From: Deltaproteobacteria bacterium
Lineage (GTDB): Bacteria; Desulfobacterota; Syntrophia; Syntrophales; UBA2210
Assembly: GCA_016935935.1 (NCBI GenBank)
Contig: JAFGPZ010000085.1
Coordinates: forward strand, 1-13,084
Length of the DNA: 13,084 nucleotides
Reading direction: 5' to 3'
Part shown: piece after piece, positions 7,872 through 13,084 of the stretch
How the letters are laid out: each line of letters begins with the position of its first letter
Position numbering within the stretch: the first letter of the stretch is position 1
The notes under the pieces: generated by a model
The model's database searches: none
Seen by the model: only the letters and a program-made list of their open reading frames with translations
What the model was told of the DNA's origin: nothing
Program-made: the position numbers and the translations under genes

Positions 7872-8126
7872 TCAATATTTCCCTAACAAATGCCGGGCAA
7901 TAATGATCTTCTCGATCTCTTTGGTTCCTTCGTAGATCTCAACGATCTTGGAATCCCGATAAACACGCCCTATAGTGTAATCTCCAATATACCCGTATCC
8001 ACCGTGGAGTTGGAGGGTTTCCTCAGCAACCTTCGCCGCCGTAAGCTTCAGTGATGAAGATCCCGACAAAACCAAGCTCACAGGCATTTTGCCGCAAATG
8101 CTTTGGAGATTTTTCCTCCCTATCAT
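7872..8126 (-). pseudogene. C-terminal remnant of an acyl-CoA dehydrogenase
   Basis: The reverse frame of 84 codons ends in residues unmistakable for acyl-CoA dehydrogenases: LQLHGGYGYIGDYTIGRVYR, then DSKIVEIYEGTKEIEKIIIA and RHLLGKY. The HGGYGY and YRD..I..IYEGT motifs form the FAD- and substrate-contacting C-terminal helical domain. Only about 65 of the usual ~380 residues are family-like (roughly 7872-8066). The first ~20 codons of the frame do not look like the family, and no further part of the gene is found upstream of it on the minus strand. No ribosome site marks the apparent start. It is therefore a truncated pseudogene, not a small protein. It converges on the activator remnant, so both lost genes kept only their 3' ends. 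Confidence 0.8.
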
Positions 8127-8349
8127 ACTCCTGAGCTATATCAGGAAGTGGAATATTGGAACGATGGAAGAATGGGGATCACCTTTCCCCCACCATTTCA
8201 TCATTCCAGATTCTTTCATAAGAGCAACAGGGTACGAGCCGGCCGGAGCAGTTCTGCCAGATACTCAGTCCCTATTTTGGGCAAGAATGATGAAACATAT
8301 ATTTTTCTACATTTGTTATCCTCTTTACCGGGGGTACGACGTTACCTTG
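8127..8349. other. intergenic stretch without an intact gene
   Basis: Two overlapping plus-strand frames cross this area, but both begin at TTG codons without a ribosome site and have no convincing family match. One of them (from 8103) starts with EIFPPYHTPELYQEVEYWNDG, vaguely like the N-terminus of AMP-forming acid-CoA/aryl ligases (FPPxxxELxxxYxxxGYW). If so, it is only a decayed fragment. I assign no gene here. Confidence 0.4.
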
Positions 8350-8378
8350 TTGACAGTACTAATATTTTGCCCTACAAG
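8350..8378 (+). promoter_or_regulatory. sigma70-like promoter of the dehydratase operon
   Basis: A perfect -35 box TTGACA (8350-8355) is followed after exactly 17 bases by TACAAG (8373-8378; 4 of 6 to TATAAT). Transcription would start near 8385, leaving a leader of about 38 bases with an AAGGAG ribosome site before the first gene at 8423. It lies inside the degraded region, so the promoter may have been created or recruited by the rearrangement. Confidence 0.5.
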
Positions 8379-8422
8379 TAAGGCGATTTTGACAATGAGC
8401 GGGTATAGAAAAGGAGTCACCA

Positions 8423-9565
8423 ATGAAAGCCCTTGAGAAGCTTGACGCACATCTAAAGACCCGGCTCCTTGATCTAAGCAAGGCAAAGGAGCAGGGACGG
8501 AAGGTCATAGGGTATCCTGCAGGGGGCTATTTCCCCGAAGAGCTTGCCTTGGCCTGTGACGCGATACCCATCTGTTTTATCCAATGCGGCAATAATGAGA
8601 CCTTAAAGGATGCCGGGGCGTATATCTGCCGATTCTTCGATCCCTTCTGGCGCAGCCAGATAGGATACCTTGCCTCCAAGAAAGATCCCTCTTATACGAT
8701 CGCCGATCTCATTGTCGTTCCCATCACCGACAATCATGTCCGGGCCTTTTCAAATACTTTGGGCTACTATACCCCTGAGAGAGCATCCTTTGTCTTTGGC
8801 GTTCCCCATGTCAAGGACAACCTGGCCCTTGAATATTATCTTAAAGGGATCCGCAGGCTGAAGAACAAACTTGAAGAGTTCACCGGGGTGGAGATCACCG
8901 AATCGAGACTCACGCAATCCATAGCATTATGCAACAGGGAGAGGCAGCTTCTGAGAAAGATAAGCACGATGCGGAAATCTGAGAATCTTATGGTGGACAG
9001 CAAGGACTTTGTTGTCCTGCATCACGCATCCTTTCTTGCCGACAAAGAGGTCATGGTAGAAATCCTTGAATCCTTTCTCAAGGAGCTCAAAGACGCTGCT
9101 CCTCAGCCCAAAGACGGCCCCCGTATCCTTCTTACCGGCTCCACTCTTGCTCGGGGAGATTCCAAGGTCATGGACCTCATAGAGGAGAGCGGAGGGCTGA
9201 TCGTCATGGAGGAGTTTGCCGAGGGCATACGCCCTTACTGGGGTGAGGTAAAACTCAACGGCGATCTCATGGCCAATCTGGCTCAATCCTATTTTATGGA
9301 ACGGGTGTGTCCCGGCTGGTTTCGGCCCGGCGCCGAACGGCTCGATTTCCTGATAGAGCTGGCCAAGGACTATAGAGCGGCAGGAGTGGTCTGGTACCAG
9401 TTACTGTACCGCGAGTCGTATAAAGTCGAATCCTATTTCTTCCCTGATAGATTAAAGGAGGAGACCGGGCTTCCTCTGCTTGTCGTGGAGTCTGAATACG
9501 ATGCCATGGAGACCGGCCCCCTCAAGACACGCATCGAGACCTTTATCGAGACCATAAGGAGATAA
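8423..9565 (+). CDS. 2-hydroxyacyl-CoA dehydratase / benzoyl-CoA reductase family subunit (HgdB-like)
   Basis: 380-aa Fe-S subunit of the HgdB/BcrC/FldC superfamily (2-hydroxyglutaryl-CoA dehydratase D-component). These two-subunit enzymes take one high-energy electron from an ATP-driven activator and dehydrate 2-hydroxyacyl-CoA or reduce aryl-CoA in the cytoplasm. Family traits include KVIGYPAGGYFPEELALACDA near the N-terminus and Cys69 in AYICRFFDPFWRSQIGYL, the position of the first cluster cysteine. PRILLTGSTLARGDSKVMDLI opens the second Rossmann-like half. Cys296 follows in YFMERVCPGW, and the C-terminus is LPLLVVESEYD..TGPLKTRIETFIE. The third usual cysteine position reads Arg330 (LLYRESYKVES), as I recall is seen in some subunits of the superfamily, so cluster binding may differ from the partner's. 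The start has AAGGAG six bases upstream. The next gene begins two bases after the stop, so this is an operon. Confidence 0.87.
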   Translation: MKALEKLDAHLKTRLLDLSKAKEQGRKVIGYPAGGYFPEELALACDAIPICFIQCGNNETLKDAGAYICRFFDPFWRSQIGYLASKKDPSYTIADLIVVPITDNHVRAFSNTLGYYTPERASFVFGVPHVKDNLALEYYLKGIRRLKNKLEEFTGVEITESRLTQSIALCNRERQLLRKISTMRKSENLMVDSKDFVVLHHASFLADKEVMVEILESFLKELKDAAPQPKDGPRILLTGSTLARGDSKVMDLIEESGGLIVMEEFAEGIRPYWGEVKLNGDLMANLAQSYFMERVCPGWFRPGAERLDFLIELAKDYRAAGVVWYQLLYRESYKVESYFFPDRLKEETGLPLLVVESEYDAMETGPLKTRIETFIETIRR

Positions 9566-9567
9566 CC

Positions 9568-10971
9568 ATGGCTGATTACTACGATGAACTTCTCAAACTG
9601 TGCGGGTTCGAAGATGAAGAAATTGAAAAGGAAAGGCCCAGGATAGAGAAATCATTTGAACGGCTGGGCATCGGTCCTGGCGACATGGAGACTGCCGATA
9701 CCTGGGTCAGGCAAAACCATGATGTCACGCTAAAAGGCGTGAGGAAACTCTTAGGGGCATGGCTCAAAGAGCTGATCGATCTGGTGTTGGCCAGGGATGA
9801 GGGAAAGAAGATCGTCTACTATGGATTCCCCGCCATACTCGGCCCCGGCCTCATCCTGAGCGCCTCTTCCAAGGATGTGATGGTCACGGCCCCCGACATG
9901 GTCCTGGATCACACCATGGGCCAGATCTTCAACAAGCTTATCCCCATCCTTGAGACAGGCGAGGCCAACGGGCTGCCCCCGGGCCATGCCCTGTGCTCCC
10001 TGTGGCAGGCAAAGATAGGGGGCATCGCCCTGGGGATGATCCCTGTCCCTGATCTGGCCCTGGCCTCCAGCTACTATTGCGACATGGGCTCCAAGGCCGA
10101 TGACCTGGTCACCGCCCTCTACGGGGTCCCCGTGGCCTATATCGACGGGGTGATGGATTCCCCCTGGGGAGAGTTCCCCGAGTATCTGCCGGAACGGGTC
10201 CACTACCTGGGTGCCCAGATCAATCAGGCCCTCAAGAAGGCTGAGGAGGTCCTGGGCATTGAGATAGTTACCGATGCCTGGGAGCGGTCCCAGAAGGAGA
10301 GCCGGCTGTATCGAGATAACCTGGTGCGCCTGGTAGAGCTCATGAAGGCTGATCCGGTGCCGATCAGCATAGCTGAGCTTGAGCTCATGGAAACGATTTC
10401 TTCCTCTTCGACAGGCCGCGGCATACGGGAGGGAATCAAGGCTATGGACATCTTGATTCGTGAGATGGAAATACGGGTAAAAGAGGGTATAGGAGTGTCG
10501 GAAAAAGGCGCCCCGAGGGTTATGCTAAGAGCCGGGCACACCTCTGATCCCAGGATAACACATTTGGCGGAAAAAACGGGGCTTGCTGTCCCATTGACAT
10601 TTATATTAGGCACTTTGGGGGGTGTCAGGGTTAATCCCAAGGGGAACTATAATACGCCCGGCGAGATAATAGCCGACTATGAGATGTCAGGAGGATATTA
10701 TCACGGCACTGAAGCACAAATACAGTTTTACGAAAAGGCTGCCGCATTGATGAAGCTGGATGGCTTTATTGCCACGTATATTTATAACTGCCGTCCTGTT
10801 GCCACAATATCCCATCCTCAGAAAAAGTACCTCGAAGAGAAAACCGGCCTTCCCGTCCTCTCTCTCGAAATAGATAACTTCGACAGCAGGGCCTACAGCG
10901 CTGACTCATTGAGGACCAAGGTGGAAACATTCGCTGAGATGCTGAAAGCAAAGAAGGCAGCGAAGACATGA
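9568..10971 (+). CDS. 2-hydroxyacyl-CoA dehydratase / benzoyl-CoA reductase family subunit (HgdA-like)
   Basis: 467-aa partner subunit of the same superfamily, longer than the upstream one. Likely cluster cysteines are Cys143 (HALCSLWQAKIGGIALG), Cys171 (SYYCDMGSKADD) and Cys408 (IYNCRPVATISHPQKKYLEE). The central PRVMLRAGHTSDPRITHLAE and the C-terminal GLPVLSLEIDNFDSRAYS followed by RTKVETFAEML are typical. An AAGGAGA ribosome site overlaps the end of the preceding gene (9556-9562). With that gene it should form the catalytic heterodimer. The substrate is not evident. One activator plus two subunits fits a dehydratase better than the four-subunit benzoyl-CoA reductase. Oddity: hand counts in 60-base samples give 62-67% GC around 9661-10140 but 42-47% at 10561-10740, a break within the gene near 10350-10450. 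Confidence 0.87.
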   Translation: MADYYDELLKLCGFEDEEIEKERPRIEKSFERLGIGPGDMETADTWVRQNHDVTLKGVRKLLGAWLKELIDLVLARDEGKKIVYYGFPAILGPGLILSASSKDVMVTAPDMVLDHTMGQIFNKLIPILETGEANGLPPGHALCSLWQAKIGGIALGMIPVPDLALASSYYCDMGSKADDLVTALYGVPVAYIDGVMDSPWGEFPEYLPERVHYLGAQINQALKKAEEVLGIEIVTDAWERSQKESRLYRDNLVRLVELMKADPVPISIAELELMETISSSSTGRGIREGIKAMDILIREMEIRVKEGIGVSEKGAPRVMLRAGHTSDPRITHLAEKTGLAVPLTFILGTLGGVRVNPKGNYNTPGEIIADYEMSGGYYHGTEAQIQFYEKAAALMKLDGFIATYIYNCRPVATISHPQKKYLEEKTGLPVLSLEIDNFDSRAYSADSLRTKVETFAEMLKAKKAAKT

Positions 10972-11102
10972 AAAGGGTATCTAAGGAACACGACCCTGCC
11001 GATCGCTCTTGGGATAGAATCATTAGGACGGCAGCGATTTTTCTGCTCATAAGATTTGAACTCGAACAGAGCATCCCGAGGCGAGAACCGGACCTAGGAT
11101 GA
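10968..11102 (+). CDS. possible 44-aa ORF coupled to the dehydratase gene
   Basis: An ATGA overlap joins the stop of the 467-aa subunit to an ORF of 44 codons (MKRVSKEHDPADRSWDRIIR..., ending EPDLG). It runs exactly into the ribosome site of the activator gene. It has a basic and acidic mix around one short hydrophobic stretch (TAAIFLLIRF). No family is recognised and no strong ribosome site is present, so it would depend on coupled re-initiation. It fills most of the otherwise unexplained 149-base gap between two tightly linked genes. It may equally be non-coding or decayed sequence. Confidence 0.25.
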   Translation: MKRVSKEHDPADRSWDRIIRTAAIFLLIRFELEQSIPRREPDLG

Positions 11103-11120
11103 AAGAGAGGAGTTACCGGT

Positions 11121-11912
11121 ATGTTCGTTGCTGGAATTGATGTAGGTGCTGCTACTGCCAAGGCCGTCATTCTGGGAGATGATGGAATCGTAGGGTACGC
11201 CGTCAGACCAACAGGGTATGATGTCAAGCTTGCCACCGATAGGGTCATCAAAGAAGCCTTGGAGAAAGCCGGACTCTCAATCTCTGTAGACGATCTCAGT
11301 TATGTCGTCTCAACAGGGTATGCGAGAGGCTCCATCGGCTTCGCCGATAAAGCAGTTACCGAGATCATCTGCCATGCCAAAGGGGCTCACTTTGTGATAC
11401 CCTCCACCAGGTTTATCATCGATATGGGGGGCCAGGACTCAAAGGCCATCGAGGTAGACCCGGAAGGCAACGTCACCAACTTTGCCATGAATGACAAGTG
11501 CGCTGCCGGAACAGGGAGGTTCTTGGAGGTGATGGCTCAGGTGCTCGAAGTAGGATCTGTTGCTGAGATGGGGCCACTGGCTCTCCAGAGCAAAGAACCC
11601 TGCACCATCAGCAGCACCTGCACCGTATTTGCCGAGACAGAGGTAGTGGTGCTCCGGGCCGAAGGAAAAGGCAGAAACGATTTGATAGCCGGGGTGCACA
11701 AAGCAGTGTCAGCGAGAGTAGCCGCTATGGCATCAAGCCTGACCTTTAGGCCGGATGCGGTCTTTACCGGCGGTGTTGCCAAAAATGTCGGGGTAAAAAA
11801 GTTCTTAGAAGAAGAAATCGGGATGGAACTTCTTGTCCCGGATGAGCCCCAGATCATCGGAGCCCTTGGGGCGGCCCTGTTAGCACAAAGAGAGCTTCTC
11901 AAACAGCATTGA
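11121..11912 (+). CDS. hgdC: ATP-dependent activator of 2-hydroxyacyl-CoA dehydratase (HgdC/BcrD type)
   Basis: 263-aa ASKHA-fold ATPase that hydrolyses ATP to inject one low-potential electron into the dehydratase. It works as a homodimer sharing one [4Fe-4S] cluster. Visible motifs: phosphate loop GIDVGAATAKAVIL (residues 5-18), VVSTGYARG, DMGGQDSKAI (101-110), MNDKCAAGTGRFLE with cluster Cys127, STCTVFAETEV with cluster Cys167, and FTGGVAKNVG. The C-terminus is QIIGALGAALLAQ. Length and cysteine spacing match the characterised Acidaminococcus activator. The phosphate loop has Ala-Ala where relatives usually have Ser-Thr, a mild deviation. ATG 11121 has GAGAGGAG eight bases upstream. The symbol is given at family level, because the substrate need not be 2-hydroxyglutaryl-CoA. 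A dead paralogous end lies at 7736-7816. Confidence 0.93.
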   Translation: MFVAGIDVGAATAKAVILGDDGIVGYAVRPTGYDVKLATDRVIKEALEKAGLSISVDDLSYVVSTGYARGSIGFADKAVTEIICHAKGAHFVIPSTRFIIDMGGQDSKAIEVDPEGNVTNFAMNDKCAAGTGRFLEVMAQVLEVGSVAEMGPLALQSKEPCTISSTCTVFAETEVVVLRAEGKGRNDLIAGVHKAVSARVAAMASSLTFRPDAVFTGGVAKNVGVKKFLEEEIGMELLVPDEPQIIGALGAALLAQRELLKQH

Positions 11913-12045
11913 ATGGAAGTTAAGTTGGTGGATAAGAAGTTGTGTTTCTATACCACATGAAATCGGGGAAATCCTTGGAAAAGGATGCGTTGCATGCTTA
12001 CATTTCTGGGACAATCCCCGCTGCAAGCAGCGGAGAATTCCAAGT
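11913..12045. other. gap between the activator gene and the IS21 remnant
   Basis: No gene. Two small inverted repeats are present (ATCCTT-GGAA-AAGGAT at 11971-11986 and CCGCTGC-AA-GCAGCGG at 12018-12033), but neither is followed by a T-run, so neither is a convincing terminator. CGGGGAAATCCTTGG (about 11964-11978) is a partial match to the IS21 terminal repeat and might be a relic of the other IS end. This is weak. Confidence 0.3.
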
Positions 12046-12319
12046 TAAAAGATCCGGCCTGAGGAACTTCTTGATGCTTTTCTCCCAGGATTGATCTGCT
12101 CTGGCAGCATTGAGGCTCCAGAGCATTTTGACCGATTTGACAAACAGCACATCATAGCCTTTCCTGCATGCCTCATGACCTATGGCTTAGGCCAGGTTAG
12201 TTTTCCCCACCCCGGCAGGGCCATAGATCAGGATATGTTTTTTTCTCAATGAAGATACAGATAGCCAGTTTCGTGATCAAAGCATGTTCGATCTTCGTGT
12301 TAAAGGAAAAGTCAAAAGC
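12046..12319 (-). pseudogene. istB: istB (IS21 helper ATPase), truncated and broken
   Basis: Reverse-strand translation gives FDFSFNTKIEHALITKLA, then CIFIEKK. After one base too many in a run of seven A (plus-strand T-run 12238-12244) it continues as HILIYGPAGVGKTNLA, the IstB Walker A motif. A TAA (plus strand 12187-12189) then interrupts what is normally a Gln/His codon. Beyond it AIGHEACRKGYDVLFV and SWEKSIKKFLRPDLL continue in the family pattern until homology stops near 12046. The N-terminal ~60 residues are missing because the sequence is fused to istA. The C-terminal half, with Walker B, is missing too. It cannot make a working transposition helper. Confidence 0.85.
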
Positions 12320-12875
12320 GAACGAAACAGTGGCGACTGCAAGAAAGGGTCATGATAAAGGCCCAAGCCCTTCGCTGCTTCTCACTGATGGGGTCATACA
12401 TGAGCCCTGCGTAGCCAAAATCCACCTGGGCCTGCTGCCCGGGGGGAGTCTCTATGCGGACCGTGATGGTGGGAGTCCCTACGGCAAACTCCTTCCGAAG
12501 GTAGCGCTTCACCGTGGAATAGCCCACAGACAGATCATGTTCTTCTTTGAGAAGCCTCCAGATCTGCTTGGCGGTGATATCCTCACCTTTCAGCCACTGT
12601 CTGATCTGATCTCGATACGGAGCAAGAGAATCGATGGCTGGCGTCTCATACAGTGAGGGGGCACGGGAAAGGCTCCTGAGCCCTCTGATCAGCTCCTGTT
12701 CATCAGGAAAGGGCTCCCCTCTTCGTACCCCGAGCTGTTGGGCCAGGTGGATGTAGTTGCGGATGGTTTTGCGGGCGGATTTCAATGACCGTTGAATCCC
12801 TTTGATGGTACTGCCTTGATGCCAGTGATAGATAATCTCTACAATCTCATTCATTGCTATCTTCCTCCTTGCCAT
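12312..12875 (-). pseudogene. istA: istA (IS21-family transposase), N-terminal third only
   Basis: 187 codons of an IstA transposase, normally about 500 aa. Residues 10-45 (GSTIKGIQRSLKSARKTIRN) and about 98-128 (ITAKQIWRLLKEE...YSTVKRYLR) are the two helix-turn-helix DNA-binding units. PPGQQAQVDFGYAG brings the first catalytic Asp (residue 152) of the DDE/RNase H domain. The frame stops at CFVRF (TGA 12312-12314). The second Asp and the Glu are absent, because an internal deletion joins this point directly to istB sequence at about 12315-12320. Two starts are possible: 12875 with GAGGAGG just before it, or the ATG seven codons on, preceded by AAGGAGG. The protein could still bind the IS ends without catalysing transposition. 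Confidence 0.88.
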
Positions 12876-12957
12876 AGCTCCTCCTCTCCAGGGTGATTTC
12901 GACTGCTGGAGATTAGAGGATTTTGGGGTTACTGCATAGCCTCTCTATAGCAAGGGG

Positions 12958-13057
12958 GTGGGGAATAACCGTGGTCCCGGTGGGGAATTACCGTGGCCCC
13001 GGGGTGGGGAATAACCTTGGTCCTAATGCCCCCTAGGGTGGGGAATTACCATGGTCC
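12958..13057. repeat. four 20-bp direct repeats at the IS21 end
   Basis: Copies lie at 12958-12977, 12980-12999, 13004-13023 and 13038-13057, all in the same orientation with consensus GTGGGGAATWACCNTGGYCC and only two or three variable positions. Spacings are 22, 24 and 34 bases. IS21-family ends are known to carry several such transposase-binding repeats. An array of four placed upstream of istA fits that role and could also autoregulate istA. Confidence 0.8.
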
Positions 13058-13084
13058 TCGACAGCCTATCTGTCTGACTCAAAA

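Larger units (their letters stand above)
12046..13063 (-). mobile_element. decayed IS21-family insertion sequence
   Basis: The element consists of the istA fragment, the fused istB fragment and one terminal region with repeated transposase sites. The outer end is proposed at 13063: read on the minus strand it begins TGTCGAGG, giving the TG...CA ends typical of IS21, and runs directly into the first repeat. About 1.0 kb remains of a usual 2-2.5 kb. The other end and any target duplication are not recognisable, so the element is immobile on its own. Confidence 0.75.

Noticed and set aside
8389..8394. Second TTGACA before the dehydratase operon
   Set aside because: A -10 box at the right distance would fall on the ribosome site, and no matching hexamer is there; the TTGACA at 8350 has a proper partner.
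8103..8436. Two overlapping plus-strand frames of 92 and 115 codons
   Set aside because: TTG starts without a ribosome site, no family resemblance over most of their length, and they run through the promoter of the dehydratase operon and into its first codons.
9751..10203. 150-codon minus-strand frame inside the HgdA-like gene
   Set aside because: It is a shadow frame caused by the high GC of the plus-strand gene, whose conserved motifs are clear.
11971..12033. Two small hairpins after the activator gene
   Set aside because: Stems of 6 and 7 bp without following T-runs; no sign that they end transcription.
12958..13057. CRISPR array
   Set aside because: The repeats are only 20 bp with spacers of 2, 4 and 14 bases, and they lie at an IS21 end; there are no cas genes. 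They fit transposase-binding sites.

Overview
The window reads as a piece of the genome of a strictly anaerobic, acid-fermenting or syntrophic bacterium. The evidence is an oxygen-sensitive 2-hydroxyacyl-CoA dehydratase system (two Fe-S subunits plus an ATP-driven activator), a tripartite TRAP carboxylate transporter and a remnant acyl-CoA dehydrogenase. A Desulfobacterota or anaerobic Firmicutes-type host is plausible. No rRNA, tRNA or other phylogenetic marker is present, so this is inference.

Layout. (1) 1-135: tail of an unidentified gene. (2) 229-7640: a co-oriented block of relatively low GC, preceded by a LacI/CRE-type operator (238-251). It encodes a complete TRAP transporter (dctP, dctQ, dctM), with a 13-bp hairpin between dctP and dctQ. 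Downstream come an FN3-like plus parallel beta-helix protein, an M28-like hydrolase with PA-like and PKD domains, and a small cupin. The beta-helix and M28-like proteins have no recognisable signal peptide. I read the block as an import-and-process unit for an unknown, probably carboxylated, substrate. (3) 7641-8400: a gene graveyard. It holds the last codons of a lost second dehydratase activator (+ strand) and, facing it, the last ~65 codons of an acyl-CoA dehydrogenase (- strand). (4) 8350-11912: a second operon with its own sigma70-like promoter, encoding two 2-hydroxyacyl-CoA dehydratase/benzoyl-CoA-reductase-family subunits, a possible 44-codon ORF, and the HgdC/BcrD-type activator. Its second gene shows a sharp internal GC change. 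(5) 12046-13063: a wrecked IS21-family element. Its istA is cut after the first catalytic Asp and joined to an istB that lacks both ends and carries a frameshift and a stop. The outer end has four copies of a 20-bp repeat.

How the parts work together. The activator hydrolyses ATP to push one electron into the two-subunit dehydratase, which then dehydrates a 2-hydroxyacyl-CoA or, less likely, reduces an aryl-CoA. The TRAP block supplies carboxylates to the cell. No CoA-transferase or CoA-ligase that would link the two blocks is intact in this window, so a metabolic connection between them is not shown. The activator remnant, the acyl-CoA dehydrogenase remnant, the GC mosaic and the IS21 wreck together indicate that 7.6-13 kb has been repeatedly rearranged.
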